A stretch of DNA of 64,000 bases from Sphingomonas immobilis (lineage in GTDB: Bacteria > Pseudomonadota > Alphaproteobacteria > Sphingomonadales > Sphingomonadaceae): the NCBI RefSeq assembly GCF_030580995.1, contig NZ_JAUQSZ010000003.1:248001-312000 (forward strand), given 5' to 3'. This document shows positions 42,083 through 52,246 of this stretch, piece after piece. Made by a program: the position numbers and the translations under genes. A model generated the notes under the pieces. The model was not told the DNA's origin, searched no databases, and saw only the letters and a program-made list of their open reading frames with translations. Numbering within the stretch: the first letter of the stretch is position 1; each line of letters begins with the position of its first letter.

Positions 42083-43809
42083 CAGTTCATCTCCTGAACC
42101 GCCTCGACACCCATGATGGCGAGGCCGTTGCGGATGATCTGCCCTATCGCGTCGGCAAGGAAAAGACGCGCGCAGGTGACCGGCACGTTGTCCACGTTCA
42201 GGAAGCGCCGCTCGGGCCGGTCGTTGCCGGCATTCCAGAGGGAATGAAGTTCCGCCGCCAAGTCATAGAGATAGAATGCGATCCGGTGCGGCTCGCGTGC
42301 AGTGGCAGAGGTTTCGACGATACGCGGGAACTGGGCCGCGAGCTTCACCAGCGCAAGGTCTTCCGTTTCAAGCTGGGACAGATCGACCGCGCCGCACACG
42401 ATTCCGGCCTCCGCCGCGCGCCGGTGTAGCGAGGCGATGCGGGCGTGCGCATATTGAACGTAGAAAACCGGATTTTCCTTCGACGCCTCGACCACCTTGG
42501 CGAAGTCGAAGTCCATCTGCGCATCGGCCTTGCGCGTGAGCATGGTGAAGCGCACCACGTCCTTACCGACTTCGCGTACGACATCAGCCAACGTCACGAA
42601 GTTTCCGGAACGCTTGGACATTTTGACGGGTTCGCCGGCGCGCAGCAGCTTGACCATCTGCACGAGCTTGACGTCGAAGCGCGTCTTGCCGCCGGTCAGC
42701 GCCGCCACCGCCGCGACGATCCGCTTGACGGTGCCGGCATGGTCCGCGCCCCAGATGTCGATCAGCGCATCGGCGGTCTGCGCCTTCTGGTAATGGTAAG
42801 CGAGGTCGGCGCCGAAATAGGTCCACTGCCCGTTAGACTTCTTGATCGGCCGGTCCTGATCGTCGCCGAACTGGGTCGAGCGGAACAGCGGCAGCACGAC
42901 CGGCTCCCAGTCCTCGGGGGTCTCACCCTTCGGCGCCTCGAGCATGCCGTCATAGATCAGGCCCCGCGCGCGCAATTCGGCTTCCGCTGCTTCGGGCTTG
43001 CCCGCCGCCTGCAACTCCGCCTCCGACGAGAACAGGTCGTGATGAATGCCGAGCAGCGCGAGATCGCCCTTGATGAGCACGATCATTGCCGCAACGGCGG
43101 CCTTGCGGAACGGCACCAGCCATTCGCTCTCGGGCGCACCGACAAAGCGGTCTCCATATTCCTGTGTTAGCGCCTGCCCGACCGGCACGAGATAATCGCC
43201 CGGATACAGTCCCTCGGGGATCTCGCCGATATCCTCGCCGAGCGCCTCGCGGTAGCGCAGGTGGACCGAGCGCGCGAGCGTATCGACCTGCCCGCCCGCA
43301 TCGTTGACGTAATATTCGCGGATGACCTTGTGCCCGGCGAACTCCAGCAGCGCGGCAAGCGCATCGCCCACCACCGCGCCGCGGCAATGCCCCATGTGCA
43401 TCGGCCCCGTCGGATTGGCCGAGACGTACTCGACGTTAACGGTGATGCCCTTGCCTGTTTCCGAGCGCCCGTAATCGCCGCCCGCATCGCGGATCGCCGA
43501 CAATTCCGCGCGCCAGGTATCGTCGTTCAGCCGCAGATTGATGAAGCCCGGCCCCGCGATCTCTACCGCATCGACCTCGTCGAGCGCACGCAGCCGTTCG
43601 GCGATCTTCTCCGCCAGCGCGCGCGGATTGGTGCCGGCGGGTTTGGCGAGGACCATAGCCGCGTTGGTGGCGAGATCGCCGTGGCTCGGATCGCGCGGGG
43701 GCTCGACCGTGACGGCGGCGCGGTTGAGCCCGGCGGGCAGAGCGCCCGCCGCGACGAGCGCATCGAGCGCCGCATCGAGATGCGCGGTGAAACGAGTGTA
43801 AAGGGTCAT
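42082..43809 (-). CDS. argS: Arginyl-tRNA synthetase
   Basis: 575-residue class I synthetase. The N-terminal tRNA-recognition domain is followed by the HIGH motif as HMGH (138-141 in SANPTGPMHMGHCRG) and KMSKRSG near residue 395. The C-terminal anticodon-binding helix bundle is complete. First gene of the leftward block leading to tatC. Confidence 0.97.
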   Translation of the reverse strand: MTLYTRFTAHLDAALDALVAAGALPAGLNRAAVTVEPPRDPSHGDLATNAAMVLAKPAGTNPRALAEKIAERLRALDEVDAVEIAGPGFINLRLNDDTWRAELSAIRDAGGDYGRSETGKGITVNVEYVSANPTGPMHMGHCRGAVVGDALAALLEFAGHKVIREYYVNDAGGQVDTLARSVHLRYREALGEDIGEIPEGLYPGDYLVPVGQALTQEYGDRFVGAPESEWLVPFRKAAVAAMIVLIKGDLALLGIHHDLFSSEAELQAAGKPEAAEAELRARGLIYDGMLEAPKGETPEDWEPVVLPLFRSTQFGDDQDRPIKKSNGQWTYFGADLAYHYQKAQTADALIDIWGADHAGTVKRIVAAVAALTGGKTRFDVKLVQMVKLLRAGEPVKMSKRSGNFVTLADVVREVGKDVVRFTMLTRKADAQMDFDFAKVVEASKENPVFYVQYAHARIASLHRRAAEAGIVCGAVDLSQLETEDLALVKLAAQFPRIVETSATAREPHRIAFYLYDLAAELHSLWNAGNDRPERRFLNVDNVPVTCARLFLADAIGQIIRNGLAIMGVEAVQEMN

Positions 43810-43887
43810 GGCGGGTCCGGTCGTCAGAAGCGAGCGCGGGCCTTAGCGGAATGCCGCTCGCGACTCAAACTGCGCCCCGAACGGGCA

Positions 43888-43921
43888 GGCCCCGCCCCCT
43901 GCCGCAGCAGGAGACGGGGCC
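43888..43921 (-). terminator. Imperfect hairpin after the autotransporter gene
   Basis: Outer stem ggccccg/cggggcc and inner stem cctgc/gcagg with an internal loop. It lies just past the autotransporter stop on its strand and before argS. No T tract, so Rho-independent activity is doubtful. Confidence 0.5.
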
Positions 43922-43939
43922 ACCTCTCTCCCCGAAGGA

Positions 43940-46576
43940 TCAGAACGAGAAGCGCAGGCTCGCCTTGCCGCCGTTGTCGGTGCGGCCGCCGCCATGCCGA
44001 CCCGAATAGGACAGGCCGAACGTAAGCCGGCTGGCGAGTTTCGCATCGAGGCCGAGATCGAGCGAGAGCTGGTCGCTCGCGATCGGCGTGCCCGTCACCG
44101 TGAACAGCGAGCCGCCCGCGAAGGAGAGCGATGCCGCCGGCAGCGTCTTGCTGGCGAGACGATAGCCGACGTCGCCCTTCAGGCGTACCGCGCTGCCGAT
44201 CTTGGCGTCGACACGGATGCCGGCGGTGCCGACCACCCAGTCCTGCTTGCCCGAGCGGAGCGACAATGCCGCCGCGCCGCCGCGCTCGCCCGCCGCGTCG
44301 CCGTCGACGTTGACATAGGCGACGTTGACGAACGGCCCGAGCCCGCCGCCGGTCGGGAGCTGCCAGCGATAGGCGAGTTCGCCGAACACTTGCGCCACCT
44401 TGACCTTGTAGTTCGAGGCCAGCGAGTCGGTGAAGCCGGTGAAGGACGCCACGCGGTTCGCCTTGATGTCGCGCCAGGTATAGCCGCCGCCCAGGCTCGC
44501 GCTGAACTTGCCGTCGCCGTAACCACCGTAGACGCCGAGGTTGATGTCGTCGGCCGAAGCGTTCGAGACGCGGTCGGCGACGCGCAGCGTGCTGTTGGCA
44601 TAACCGCCCATCAGGCCGAGGCGGAAGGCATCGCCGTGTACCACGTCATAGCCCAGGAAAATGCCGCCGATGTCGCGGGTCGATGCCGCGGCATTGAAGT
44701 TGGTCTGCGCATTGCCCCACGATCCGAAGGCGTGGCCCCAGACCGGCTCCGGCGGCGCATCGGTGCCCGCCTGCTGCAGGTGGCCGAGCATCGCCTCGCG
44801 AACGAAGCGGCTGTCCTCGAACGCCTGGCCGCGCACCGTGGCGTGGAGTTCGCCCGAGGTGGCGTCGAACGCCGCGCGTGCTTCCGCATCGGTCTGCAGG
44901 TTTACGATCGGGGTCCAGATCGGCCCGCTGCCGATGTCCGACCCGCCCGCCGAGGCGATCTGGTTGGGCGTCAGGCCCGCCGCCGCGAAGCGCCGCGTCT
45001 GCAGCGCCGACAGATAGACGTTCGTCGCGTCATACGTGTCGACGAGGTTGGAGAAGGCCGAGACGCGCAGGTCGCCGGTCAGCGTGACCTTGCCCGTCAC
45101 CCCGCCCGCTGCCGTGATGATCGCATATTTCGAGCCGACCAGCACGCGCGTCGGAGCAGTGCGGGTGACGTTGACGACCGCGCCGGTGGCGACGGTGGCC
45201 GCACCGGTGGCGATGATGCGGTCGGACGAGGTCGTGTTCAGTTCGACCTGATAGGTCGCGCCGGCAGCCTGATTATAGTTGCCCGCCACATTGAGCGTGC
45301 CGATCGAGTTGCCGGGGGCGATCGTGCCGCCGGTCTGCACGTCGGTTGCGCCGACCGTGCCGCTGCCCTTCAGCGTGGCGCCGGTCCCGACGGTCACGGC
45401 CGAACCCGCGATCGAGCCATTGACGGCCAGCGTGCCGGCCGAAACCGTCGTCGGCCCGGTCATCGTGCTGGTGCCGCCGAGGATCAGCGTGCCCGCGCCG
45501 GTCTTCTCGACCGCAGCGGTGCCGGCGAGTGGCGTGTTGACCGTCGCCACCATGTTCGGCGCGGCGGTGCTTTCATCGCCGACGTTGAACTTCACGCTGG
45601 AGCCGGTCAGCTCAAGCCCGTCAGTGGCCGTGTTGCCGTTGATGATGTAACCGCCGACCTGGAAGTCGAGACCGGCGACCTTCACCTGGCCCATGCTGTT
45701 GTCGACGACGACCGTGCCGGGCGAACCCGCGAACACGATCTCCGCGCCCTGCGGCTGCGAATTGTCGGGGATGCCGTTGGCGCCGGTGAAGGTCGAGCGG
45801 TCGCTCGTCCATACGCCGTTGCCGCCCTGTACCACGCCATCCGCGCCGTGGCCCGCTGAGTCGCCGTCCCAATAGGCGCGCGGTGGAGTGCCGCCGGGGA
45901 TCGGGATGACACCGCCGAAACCATCGAGATAGGCATAGCCTGCGTGGCCGCCGTACGGACAGTCGTTGGCGAGCAGCGACAGGATGAAGTCGTGACCGAC
46001 GCGGCTCGACACGTCGATCGATTGCGTCAGCCAGTCGGTATAATACCAGCCCGAGTTCGACTGTGTGAACGTGCCCGAAGCCGCCGTGGCGGAGTTGAGG
46101 TTGTACGTGAACAGAACCTCATTGGTCGTCGCGTCGGTTAGCGTGATGATGAAAGCATCGGAATCGGTCGGGCCGTGCGAATCCTGCAAAACGGCCGCAT
46201 ATGCAAAGGCGATCTGACTGTCGGTATAGCCATTTACGCGCTGGCTGATCACTGACACGCTGTCGTTATTGACCGGGTTGTTGACCATCGCCGAATAGTT
46301 TCCGGCGTAGACCGTCCGCAGATTGTTGTCGGTGTACGCATCGAAGCCAGGCGTAGTCGTGACGACGACGCTCTGCGACGCATCATAGCGCGAACCACCG
46401 GGCAGATAGTCTGAAGCGACCGGATACGGTCCTCCCGTCCAGGTTCCGCCGCCTGTCGTCCAACCGTTGATAGTACCGTCCTCGAATCCACCGTTGACGA
46501 ACGTCTGCGAATACGCCGGATTGGCAACGGCGATTGCCGCCACCGACGTGGCCAATGAAATCAAAAGCTTTTTCAT
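43940..46576 (-). CDS. Autotransporter with C-terminal beta-barrel
   Basis: 878 residues. A signal peptide (MKKLLISLATSVAAIAVANPAYS) leads into a domain beginning FVNGGFEDGTINGWT, like the choice-of-anchor or lectin-like segments of secreted proteins. Autotransporter-associated repeats follow at about 375-450 (KTGAGTLILGGTSTMTG, TVSAGTLAVNGSIAG). A 12-strand barrel fills about the last 290 residues and ends KASLRFSF. The passenger is probably displayed at or released from the cell surface. No protease motif is seen, so an adhesin-like role is plausible. Start ATG at 46576 by signal peptide. Confidence 0.9.
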   Translation of the reverse strand: MKKLLISLATSVAAIAVANPAYSQTFVNGGFEDGTINGWTTGGGTWTGGPYPVASDYLPGGSRYDASQSVVVTTTPGFDAYTDNNLRTVYAGNYSAMVNNPVNNDSVSVISQRVNGYTDSQIAFAYAAVLQDSHGPTDSDAFIITLTDATTNEVLFTYNLNSATAASGTFTQSNSGWYYTDWLTQSIDVSSRVGHDFILSLLANDCPYGGHAGYAYLDGFGGVIPIPGGTPPRAYWDGDSAGHGADGVVQGGNGVWTSDRSTFTGANGIPDNSQPQGAEIVFAGSPGTVVVDNSMGQVKVAGLDFQVGGYIINGNTATDGLELTGSSVKFNVGDESTAAPNMVATVNTPLAGTAAVEKTGAGTLILGGTSTMTGPTTVSAGTLAVNGSIAGSAVTVGTGATLKGSGTVGATDVQTGGTIAPGNSIGTLNVAGNYNQAAGATYQVELNTTSSDRIIATGAATVATGAVVNVTRTAPTRVLVGSKYAIITAAGGVTGKVTLTGDLRVSAFSNLVDTYDATNVYLSALQTRRFAAAGLTPNQIASAGGSDIGSGPIWTPIVNLQTDAEARAAFDATSGELHATVRGQAFEDSRFVREAMLGHLQQAGTDAPPEPVWGHAFGSWGNAQTNFNAAASTRDIGGIFLGYDVVHGDAFRLGLMGGYANSTLRVADRVSNASADDINLGVYGGYGDGKFSASLGGGYTWRDIKANRVASFTGFTDSLASNYKVKVAQVFGELAYRWQLPTGGGLGPFVNVAYVNVDGDAAGERGGAAALSLRSGKQDWVVGTAGIRVDAKIGSAVRLKGDVGYRLASKTLPAASLSFAGGSLFTVTGTPIASDQLSLDLGLDAKLASRLTFGLSYSGRHGGGRTDNGGKASLRFSF

Positions 46577-46947
46577 GCTGTCCCCCGCACCCCTAACCAC
46601 GAAAAATCGCGGTGGTGATTGTCTGTGCAGGACGATTAGAGTCGCTGCGCCGGAACAGTATTGTATAAAATCAGCATCTTCGGTTTCGCGACGATGGCTG
46701 TACCGTTTATAGATTGATCTCGATTATAGATTCTGCGGGGTCATCTTTGCCGACTATGCGGCATGTCCTTTGATTATAAACGGAAAATAGGGATTGGCGC
46801 GCAGCGTCGGCAAACAGCTCGGCTGCAACTTTAGAAGGTCGCGCGTAACGTTTTTTTAACACTCTTGCTGCGCGCAGCGGCGTGCGGCGGCAAGATTCTG
46901 ACGCAACGACTCGGAAGGGCCAGTCCGGCCCGAACGCGGTTCGGGGA
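46577..46947. other. AT-richer intergenic region with 9-bp inverted arms
   Basis: About 370 bases upstream of the autotransporter and downstream of dgt. It is clearly richer in A/T than its surroundings. Arms ccgtttata (46703-46711) and tataaacgg (46775-46783) form an inverted pair, and ttatagatt occurs twice between 46707 and 46732. No coding frame. Probably the regulated promoter region of the autotransporter. Confidence 0.45.
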
Positions 46948-48117
46948 TCAGAACCCGTCGGGCAGGTCGATCGGGCCGACGACCTCGCGGTAACGCGAAA
47001 TGGCGTAACGGTCAGTCATGCCGGCGATGAAATCGGCGATGTGGCGGCTGCGGCGCGGCTCGTCGGGTGGCAGGCGCTCCGCCCAGCCCGCCGCCATCAG
47101 CGACGGATCGGCGCGATAGGCGGCGAACAGGCCGGCGACGATCCCTTCTGCCGCCTCCGCCGCCGCCAGTTGGCGCGGATGGTGATAGAGGTTGGCGTAC
47201 ATGAAGCGCTTTAATTCGCGCTCGGCCTCCGCCATTTCGGGCGAGAACACCGCCACGCAGCGCCCGGCCGCGCGCACGTCGTCGGCGTTCGCGAGCGCCA
47301 GCGTGTGCGCGGTCGCGGTGGTCGTCGCGATCAGATCGTTGACCATCGCGCCGATCTGGCTGCGGATCAGTTCGCCGATCAACCGCTCCGGCGCAATGCC
47401 CGGAAAGCGCGCGGTCACCCGTCCCCACCCGTTCGCGACCATCGGCACCGCCAGCAACTGGTCGAGCGTCAGCAGCCCCGCACGCAGGCCATCGTCGATA
47501 TCGTGATTGTCATAGGCGATGTCGTCGGCGATCGCCGCGACCTGTGCCTCGAGCGAGGGCCAGTGCTCGATCGCGAGCGGAAAGGTCGCATTGGCCTCTG
47601 CCAGCGCCCAGCCAGGCGCGGAGACAGGCCCGTTGTGCTTCGCCAGCCCCTCCAGCGTCTCCCAGCCGAGGTTGAGCCCCGGCCAGCGCGGATAAGGGCT
47701 GTCGATCCACATCAAGGCGCGCAGCGTGTTGCCGTTGTGATCGAAACCGCCCTGCATCGCCAGCGCGGCCTGCAACGCGGCCTCGCCGGCATGGCCGAAC
47801 GGCGGGTGACCAATATCATGCGCCAGCGCGAGCGCCTCGGTCAGATCCTCGTTGAGCCCGAGCGCGCGCGCGATCGTCCGCGCGATCTGCGCCACCTCCA
47901 GGCTGTGCGTCAGCCGCACGCGGAAATGGTCGCCATCAGGTGCCATGAACACCTGCGTCTTGTGGCGCAGGCGCCGGAAGCTGATCGAATGGATGATGCG
48001 ATCGCGGTCGCGCTGGAAAGCGTCGCGCGGGCCGCGAAGATCGCCGCCCTCCTCATGATAGAGCCGTCCGCGCGTGGCGGCGGGATCGGCGGCGAGGTTT
48101 GCAAGGGGCCGAGTCAT
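46948..48117 (-). CDS. dgt: dGTP triphosphohydrolase-like HD-domain protein
   Basis: 389 residues. The metal-binding HD motif is present: RLTHSLEV near residue 70, AHDIGHPPFGHAG and the later DDIAYDNHDIDD. The family converts dNTPs to deoxynucleosides and tripolyphosphate, keeping the pool balanced. This is the shorter type-2 Dgt common in alphaproteobacteria. The ATG at 48117 begins MTRPLANLAAD; a much longer frame upstream is antisense overlap with the TPR/SPOR gene region and is not coding. Confidence 0.92.
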   Translation of the reverse strand: MTRPLANLAADPAATRGRLYHEEGGDLRGPRDAFQRDRDRIIHSISFRRLRHKTQVFMAPDGDHFRVRLTHSLEVAQIARTIARALGLNEDLTEALALAHDIGHPPFGHAGEAALQAALAMQGGFDHNGNTLRALMWIDSPYPRWPGLNLGWETLEGLAKHNGPVSAPGWALAEANATFPLAIEHWPSLEAQVAAIADDIAYDNHDIDDGLRAGLLTLDQLLAVPMVANGWGRVTARFPGIAPERLIGELIRSQIGAMVNDLIATTTATAHTLALANADDVRAAGRCVAVFSPEMAEAERELKRFMYANLYHHPRQLAAAEAAEGIVAGLFAAYRADPSLMAAGWAERLPPDEPRRSRHIADFIAGMTDRYAISRYREVVGPIDLPDGF

Positions 48118-48131
48118 GCCGGAGGCGATAC

Positions 48132-50516
48132 TCACTTGGACGGCAACTTGTCGACCTTTTGGCCCACCTCGCTGGTGAAGACGAAGCCCGACATACCCTT
48201 TTTGGTAAGCGTGTTGACGAAGGCCTGCGCCTCCGCCTGCGTGGCGAAGGGGCCGGTCAGCAGGCGGTTGGTCGCCTTGAGCGGCGTCGCATAAGCCTGC
48301 TTGCCCTTGAGCGTATCGCCACCCTGCCCTTGCTTGAGCTTGTCCCACGCCTTGGGCAGATCCTTGGCATTGGCGCCGCCCGACACCTGTACCCAGATGC
48401 GCGGGGTCTCCTTCGGCTTTTTCTTCTCGTCGGCGAGCTTCCTGGCGTCCGCTTTCCTGTCCGCGGCCTTCTTGTCCTTGGCATCGGCGAGCTTGGGATC
48501 GGCCTTCTTGTCGGCGCCCTTTTTGCCATCGGCGAGCTTCGCGTCGGTCTTCTTGTCGCCCGGCTTGCGGCCCTTTGCCGTCGTGTCGTCCGGCGCATCG
48601 GCATCGGCCAGCTTCTTGCCGCTTGCGGTTTTCTTCGCATCCGCCGCCTTGGCGTCGAGCCTCTTCGCGTCGGCGAGCTTCTTTTCGGGGATCTTCTTTT
48701 CTTCCGGCGCGGGCTTGGGCTCGGCCGGTTTCTTCGCCGTGGCGACCGGCTTGGGCTGCACCGCCACAACCGGCGCAGGCTCCGTCCGCGCAACGATCGG
48801 CTCTGGCGCGGGTTCGGGCCTGGCGCGGGCGGGCGCGTTCACGCCCAGTTCGGACGCGGGCACGCCGATCCCCGCGATGATCGAGGAAAGAATCGAATCC
48901 TCGCTCCGCACCGGCGCGACAGCGGCAACCTCGACGGGCGGCGGCGCGGGTGCCGCCGCGACGGGTTCGGGCGAGAAGCCGGGTTGAGCAGCGGCGGACA
49001 CGGGCGGCGTAACCGCAGCGGCCGTCTGGGCAGGCGGCGGGGCGATCGGGGCGGCTGGCTGCGGCGTCTGCACGGCGGGCGTCGATGCCGCCGCGACGGG
49101 GACCACGACGCTGGTCTCGGGGCGCACCTCCGCGGGTACGGGCGCCACCACTTGCTGCGTGACGGGCGCAGGCGTCACCGCCCAAACCTCGGGCTTCGGT
49201 TCCGGCTTCGGCGGCAGCGCGGCGATCTCGATGCGCGTCGGAACCTGCGGGGCCGTCTTCACGACCTCGACAGGCTTCGGCGCGGGGGTGGCAGCGACGG
49301 GTGCGGCCGTGAACATTGTCCGCGACGGGGACGGCTCTGTCTTGAGCACTGCCTGCGGCGCAGGCACGGCAAGCGGCTGACGCGAGGGCACGACCGTCGC
49401 GACCTCGACCGGCGGCTTCGCGGTGGGCTGCGCGACGGGCGCACCCGGCTGGCGGGTTGGCAATTGCTGGACGAAGAAATTGCCCCCGGCCGGCACCGGC
49501 GGGCGATACGGGTCCGGTTGCCGGTAGCTATCGGCACGCTCGACATAGGCGGGCGGCGGCGGCAGCGGCGGCGGGCCCGGCGGCGCGGCGGACTGGAACG
49601 ACAGTTCGGCGCGGTCCTTGCGCCCGCGCCGGGGGCGCGACGTGCGATCGTCGCGCACCTTCTCTTCGCGCGGCTTCACCTTCAGTGCCGCCACCTGCGT
49701 CCGCGCATCGGGATCGGGGCCGAGCGGCGGCAGTTGCGGCACCTGCCGCGCGTCGATGATGCGCTCCGGCGTGGGCCGAATCTCGCCGAAATGCACCGCG
49801 AAGGCGCGATCGATCTTGGACAGCGACGGAAGGCGCTCGAAGAAAGGATGCAGGCCCTGCGCCATTCCCGCCGGCATCATCGTCGTCGCGATCTTGTCCG
49901 CGCCCGATTGATCTCCGCCCATCGCCAGCACAAAGGCGCGCACCCGCCACGCCGCCCGGTCGCTTTTGCGCAGCAACGGATCGAGCAGCGCCAGCGCCTC
50001 CTCGCGCTTGCCGCCGATGCCGAGCGAGAGCGCGTAGCGGCGCGTCGTCTCGTCGCTCGCCCCGGCCTTCAGCGCGAGGCGATAGTCGCGCTGTGCCCGC
50101 TCCTGCTCGCCGATCAGATCGTAGGCGAGGCCGCGGTCGGCGGCGAAATCAGCGACGCGCCCGCCCATCCCCTCCGCCTCGTTGAAACGGCGCAGCGCCT
50201 CGCCCGGCCGCTCGCCGCTGACGAGCAAGCTGCCGAGCCCGGCCTTGATGCGGGCGTTGCGCGGATCGATCCGCTCGGCGCGCGCGAAGAAGCGCGACGC
50301 CGCGGTCGGATCGCCCAGCCGCAGCGCGAGTTCGCCGGCGCGGATCAGCGCCTCCAGATCCTGCGGGTTGGTCGCCAGCGCGCGCATCTGATCGGCGAGC
50401 GAATCGGCGTCGGAGCGCGGCGGCGGGGCCGGCGTGTAATAGGGGTTCTGCGCGAGCGCGGGGACGGAGAGCAAGGCTGCGGCGGACGCGGCCAGAAGAA
50501 GCGGGATACGGCGCAT
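48132..50516 (-). CDS. TPR and SPOR domain exported protein with Lys/Ala/Asp-rich linker
   Basis: 794 residues. A signal peptide (MRRIPLLLAASAAALLSVPALA) is followed by TPR-like helices (about 45-215, for example AASRFFARAERIDPRNARIK), a very long Pro/Ala/Val linker, a block near 600-715 repeating ADAKK/KLADxKK-type units, and a C-terminal SPOR domain (about 725-794, RIWVQVSGGANAKDLPKAW). It is a periplasmic peptidoglycan-associated protein, perhaps at the septum. Ends next to dgt and begins next to ftsZ's downstream side. Confidence 0.85.
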   Translation of the reverse strand: MRRIPLLLAASAAALLSVPALAQNPYYTPAPPPRSDADSLADQMRALATNPQDLEALIRAGELALRLGDPTAASRFFARAERIDPRNARIKAGLGSLLVSGERPGEALRRFNEAEGMGGRVADFAADRGLAYDLIGEQERAQRDYRLALKAGASDETTRRYALSLGIGGKREEALALLDPLLRKSDRAAWRVRAFVLAMGGDQSGADKIATTMMPAGMAQGLHPFFERLPSLSKIDRAFAVHFGEIRPTPERIIDARQVPQLPPLGPDPDARTQVAALKVKPREEKVRDDRTSRPRRGRKDRAELSFQSAAPPGPPPLPPPPAYVERADSYRQPDPYRPPVPAGGNFFVQQLPTRQPGAPVAQPTAKPPVEVATVVPSRQPLAVPAPQAVLKTEPSPSRTMFTAAPVAATPAPKPVEVVKTAPQVPTRIEIAALPPKPEPKPEVWAVTPAPVTQQVVAPVPAEVRPETSVVVPVAAASTPAVQTPQPAAPIAPPPAQTAAAVTPPVSAAAQPGFSPEPVAAAPAPPPVEVAAVAPVRSEDSILSSIIAGIGVPASELGVNAPARARPEPAPEPIVARTEPAPVVAVQPKPVATAKKPAEPKPAPEEKKIPEKKLADAKRLDAKAADAKKTASGKKLADADAPDDTTAKGRKPGDKKTDAKLADGKKGADKKADPKLADAKDKKAADRKADARKLADEKKKPKETPRIWVQVSGGANAKDLPKAWDKLKQGQGGDTLKGKQAYATPLKATNRLLTGPFATQAEAQAFVNTLTKKGMSGFVFTSEVGQKVDKLPSK

Positions 50517-50615
50517 TGTCAGCAACCCTTGCACCCAACGCGCCTCAACGGGAAGTGGCTAGCGGCACGTGGATGCGCCAGATCGATACGTCGCGGCGAC
50601 GAGGATGCGCGGCCA

Positions 50616-50645
50616 CATCCACCCCGGCCTCCGCCGGGGTGGATG
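50616..50645. terminator. 13-bp hairpin downstream of ftsZ
   Basis: Perfect stem catccaccccggc/gccggggtggatg with loop ctcc, 9 bases past the ftsZ stop and before the TPR/SPOR start. No T run follows, so it could be a processing or Rho-linked end of the dcw transcript. Confidence 0.6.
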
Positions 50646-50653
50646 CATCCAGG

Positions 50654-52132
50654 TTACTGGTTGTTCTGGCGGTGCAGGAAACGCGGGATTTCGACCGCGT
50701 CCTTGTCGGCCGGGGCCTCGTCCTCGCGCGCGGCATTGCGCGACACGCTCGACATGCGCTCGAACAAGGTGCCGCCCAGCTTCACGCGCGGCGCAGGCGC
50801 TACGGGTTCGGGCGCAGGTTCCGCCTCTGCCGCGGGCGATCCGCCCGACAGCCAGCGGCGCTTGACGGGAGCCTCGGGAACAACCTCCGCGGCGGGCTCA
50901 TCGTCGCCGAACACCAAAGGCTTGGGCGCGGGTGCCACCTCGGATTCGCTGCCAAGTACGAGTTCGTCGGCATCGGCCGCCGCAATCGGCAGCGGTTCGT
51001 CGGCGACTGGCGTTTCTTCCGCAACCGGCGCGGGCTCGGCGGCGGCTTCGGGCTCCGCCGCAACCGGCTCGGGCGCCGCTACCGGAGCGGGCGCGGGTTC
51101 GGCTGCCTTGGGTGCGCTGAAGCTGAAGGCGCGGGTCGGCGCGGGTGCCGCCACCGCCGGCTGCGCATCCGCCTCGATGCCGGTCGCGACGACCGACACG
51201 CGGATCTTGCCCTCGAGATCGGGATTGAACGCCGAACCCCAGATGATGTTCGCATCCTCGTCGACCAGCTCGCGGATGTGGTTCGCGGCCTCGTCGACTT
51301 CGAGCAGGCGCATGTCGTCGCCGCCGGTGATCGAGACGATTACGCCCTTCGCGCCCTTCATCGACACGCCGTCGAGCAGCGGATTGGCGATCGCCTTGGA
51401 CGCGGCTTCGATGGCGCGGTTGTCGCCCTCGGCCTCGCCGGTGCCCATCATCGCCTTGCCCATCTCCTGCATCACCGAGCGGACGTCGGCGAAATCGAGG
51501 TTGATGAGGCCGGGCATCACCATCAGATCGGTGATGCCGCGCACGCCCTGCTGCAGCACCTCGTCCGCCATCTCGAACGCTTCCTTGAAGGTCGTGTTGG
51601 CGTTGGCGACCAGGAAGAGGTTCTGGTTGGGAATGACGATCAGGGTGTCGACGTACTTCTGCAGTTCCTCGATGCCGGCTTCCGCGCTCTTGGCGCGGCG
51701 ATTGCCCTCGAAGGCGAACGGCTTGGTGACGACGCCGACGGTCAGGATGCCCATGTCGCGCGCGGCCTTGGCGATGACGGGCGCGGCGCCGGTGCCGGTG
51801 CCGCCGCCCATGCCGGCGGCGATGAAGCACATGTGCGCGCCCTGCAGCATCTTGGCGACGCTATCGATCGTCTCCTCGGCGGCGGCGCGGCCGATCTCGG
51901 GGCGGCTGCCCGCGCCGAGCCCCTGCGTGATCTTCGCGCCGAGCTGGATCTTGTGGCTTGCGGTCGACTGCTTGAGCGCCTGCGAGTCCGTGTTCGCGAC
52001 GAAGAAATCCACCCCCTGGACGTCCGCGCGCATCATGTTCGCGATCGCGTTGCCGCCGGCCCCGCCGACGCCGATCACGGCGATCCGCGGCGTGAGTTCG
52101 TCGACTTCGGGCGCAAGAAATTCGATGCTCAT
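50654..52132 (-). CDS. ftsZ: Cell division protein FtsZ
   Basis: 492-residue tubulin homologue forming the Z ring. The GTPase signature GGGTGTG is at 109-115, and the synergy loop NLDFADV follows near residue 210. After residue 320 a Pro/Ala/Glu-rich linker of about 150 residues leads to the C-terminal peptide [12 protein letters not shown], which binds FtsA and other partners. The long linker accounts for the size above the usual 380. Last gene of the dcw cluster here. Confidence 0.98.
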   Translation of the reverse strand: MSIEFLAPEVDELTPRIAVIGVGGAGGNAIANMMRADVQGVDFFVANTDSQALKQSTASHKIQLGAKITQGLGAGSRPEIGRAAAEETIDSVAKMLQGAHMCFIAAGMGGGTGTGAAPVIAKAARDMGILTVGVVTKPFAFEGNRRAKSAEAGIEELQKYVDTLIVIPNQNLFLVANANTTFKEAFEMADEVLQQGVRGITDLMVMPGLINLDFADVRSVMQEMGKAMMGTGEAEGDNRAIEAASKAIANPLLDGVSMKGAKGVIVSITGGDDMRLLEVDEAANHIRELVDEDANIIWGSAFNPDLEGKIRVSVVATGIEADAQPAVAAPAPTRAFSFSAPKAAEPAPAPVAAPEPVAAEPEAAAEPAPVAEETPVADEPLPIAAADADELVLGSESEVAPAPKPLVFGDDEPAAEVVPEAPVKRRWLSGGSPAAEAEPAPEPVAPAPRVKLGGTLFERMSSVSRNAAREDEAPADKDAVEIPRFLHRQNNQ

Positions 52133-52246
52133 CTTCGCTTCTCCACCGCGCCTCCCCCAAACGAACTTCGGCGCGTCTATGATTAACTATCCTGCACTAT
52201 CGGTCGGCGCTGTTCCAGCGGGAATGACGCCGACCGTCGTATTTCC

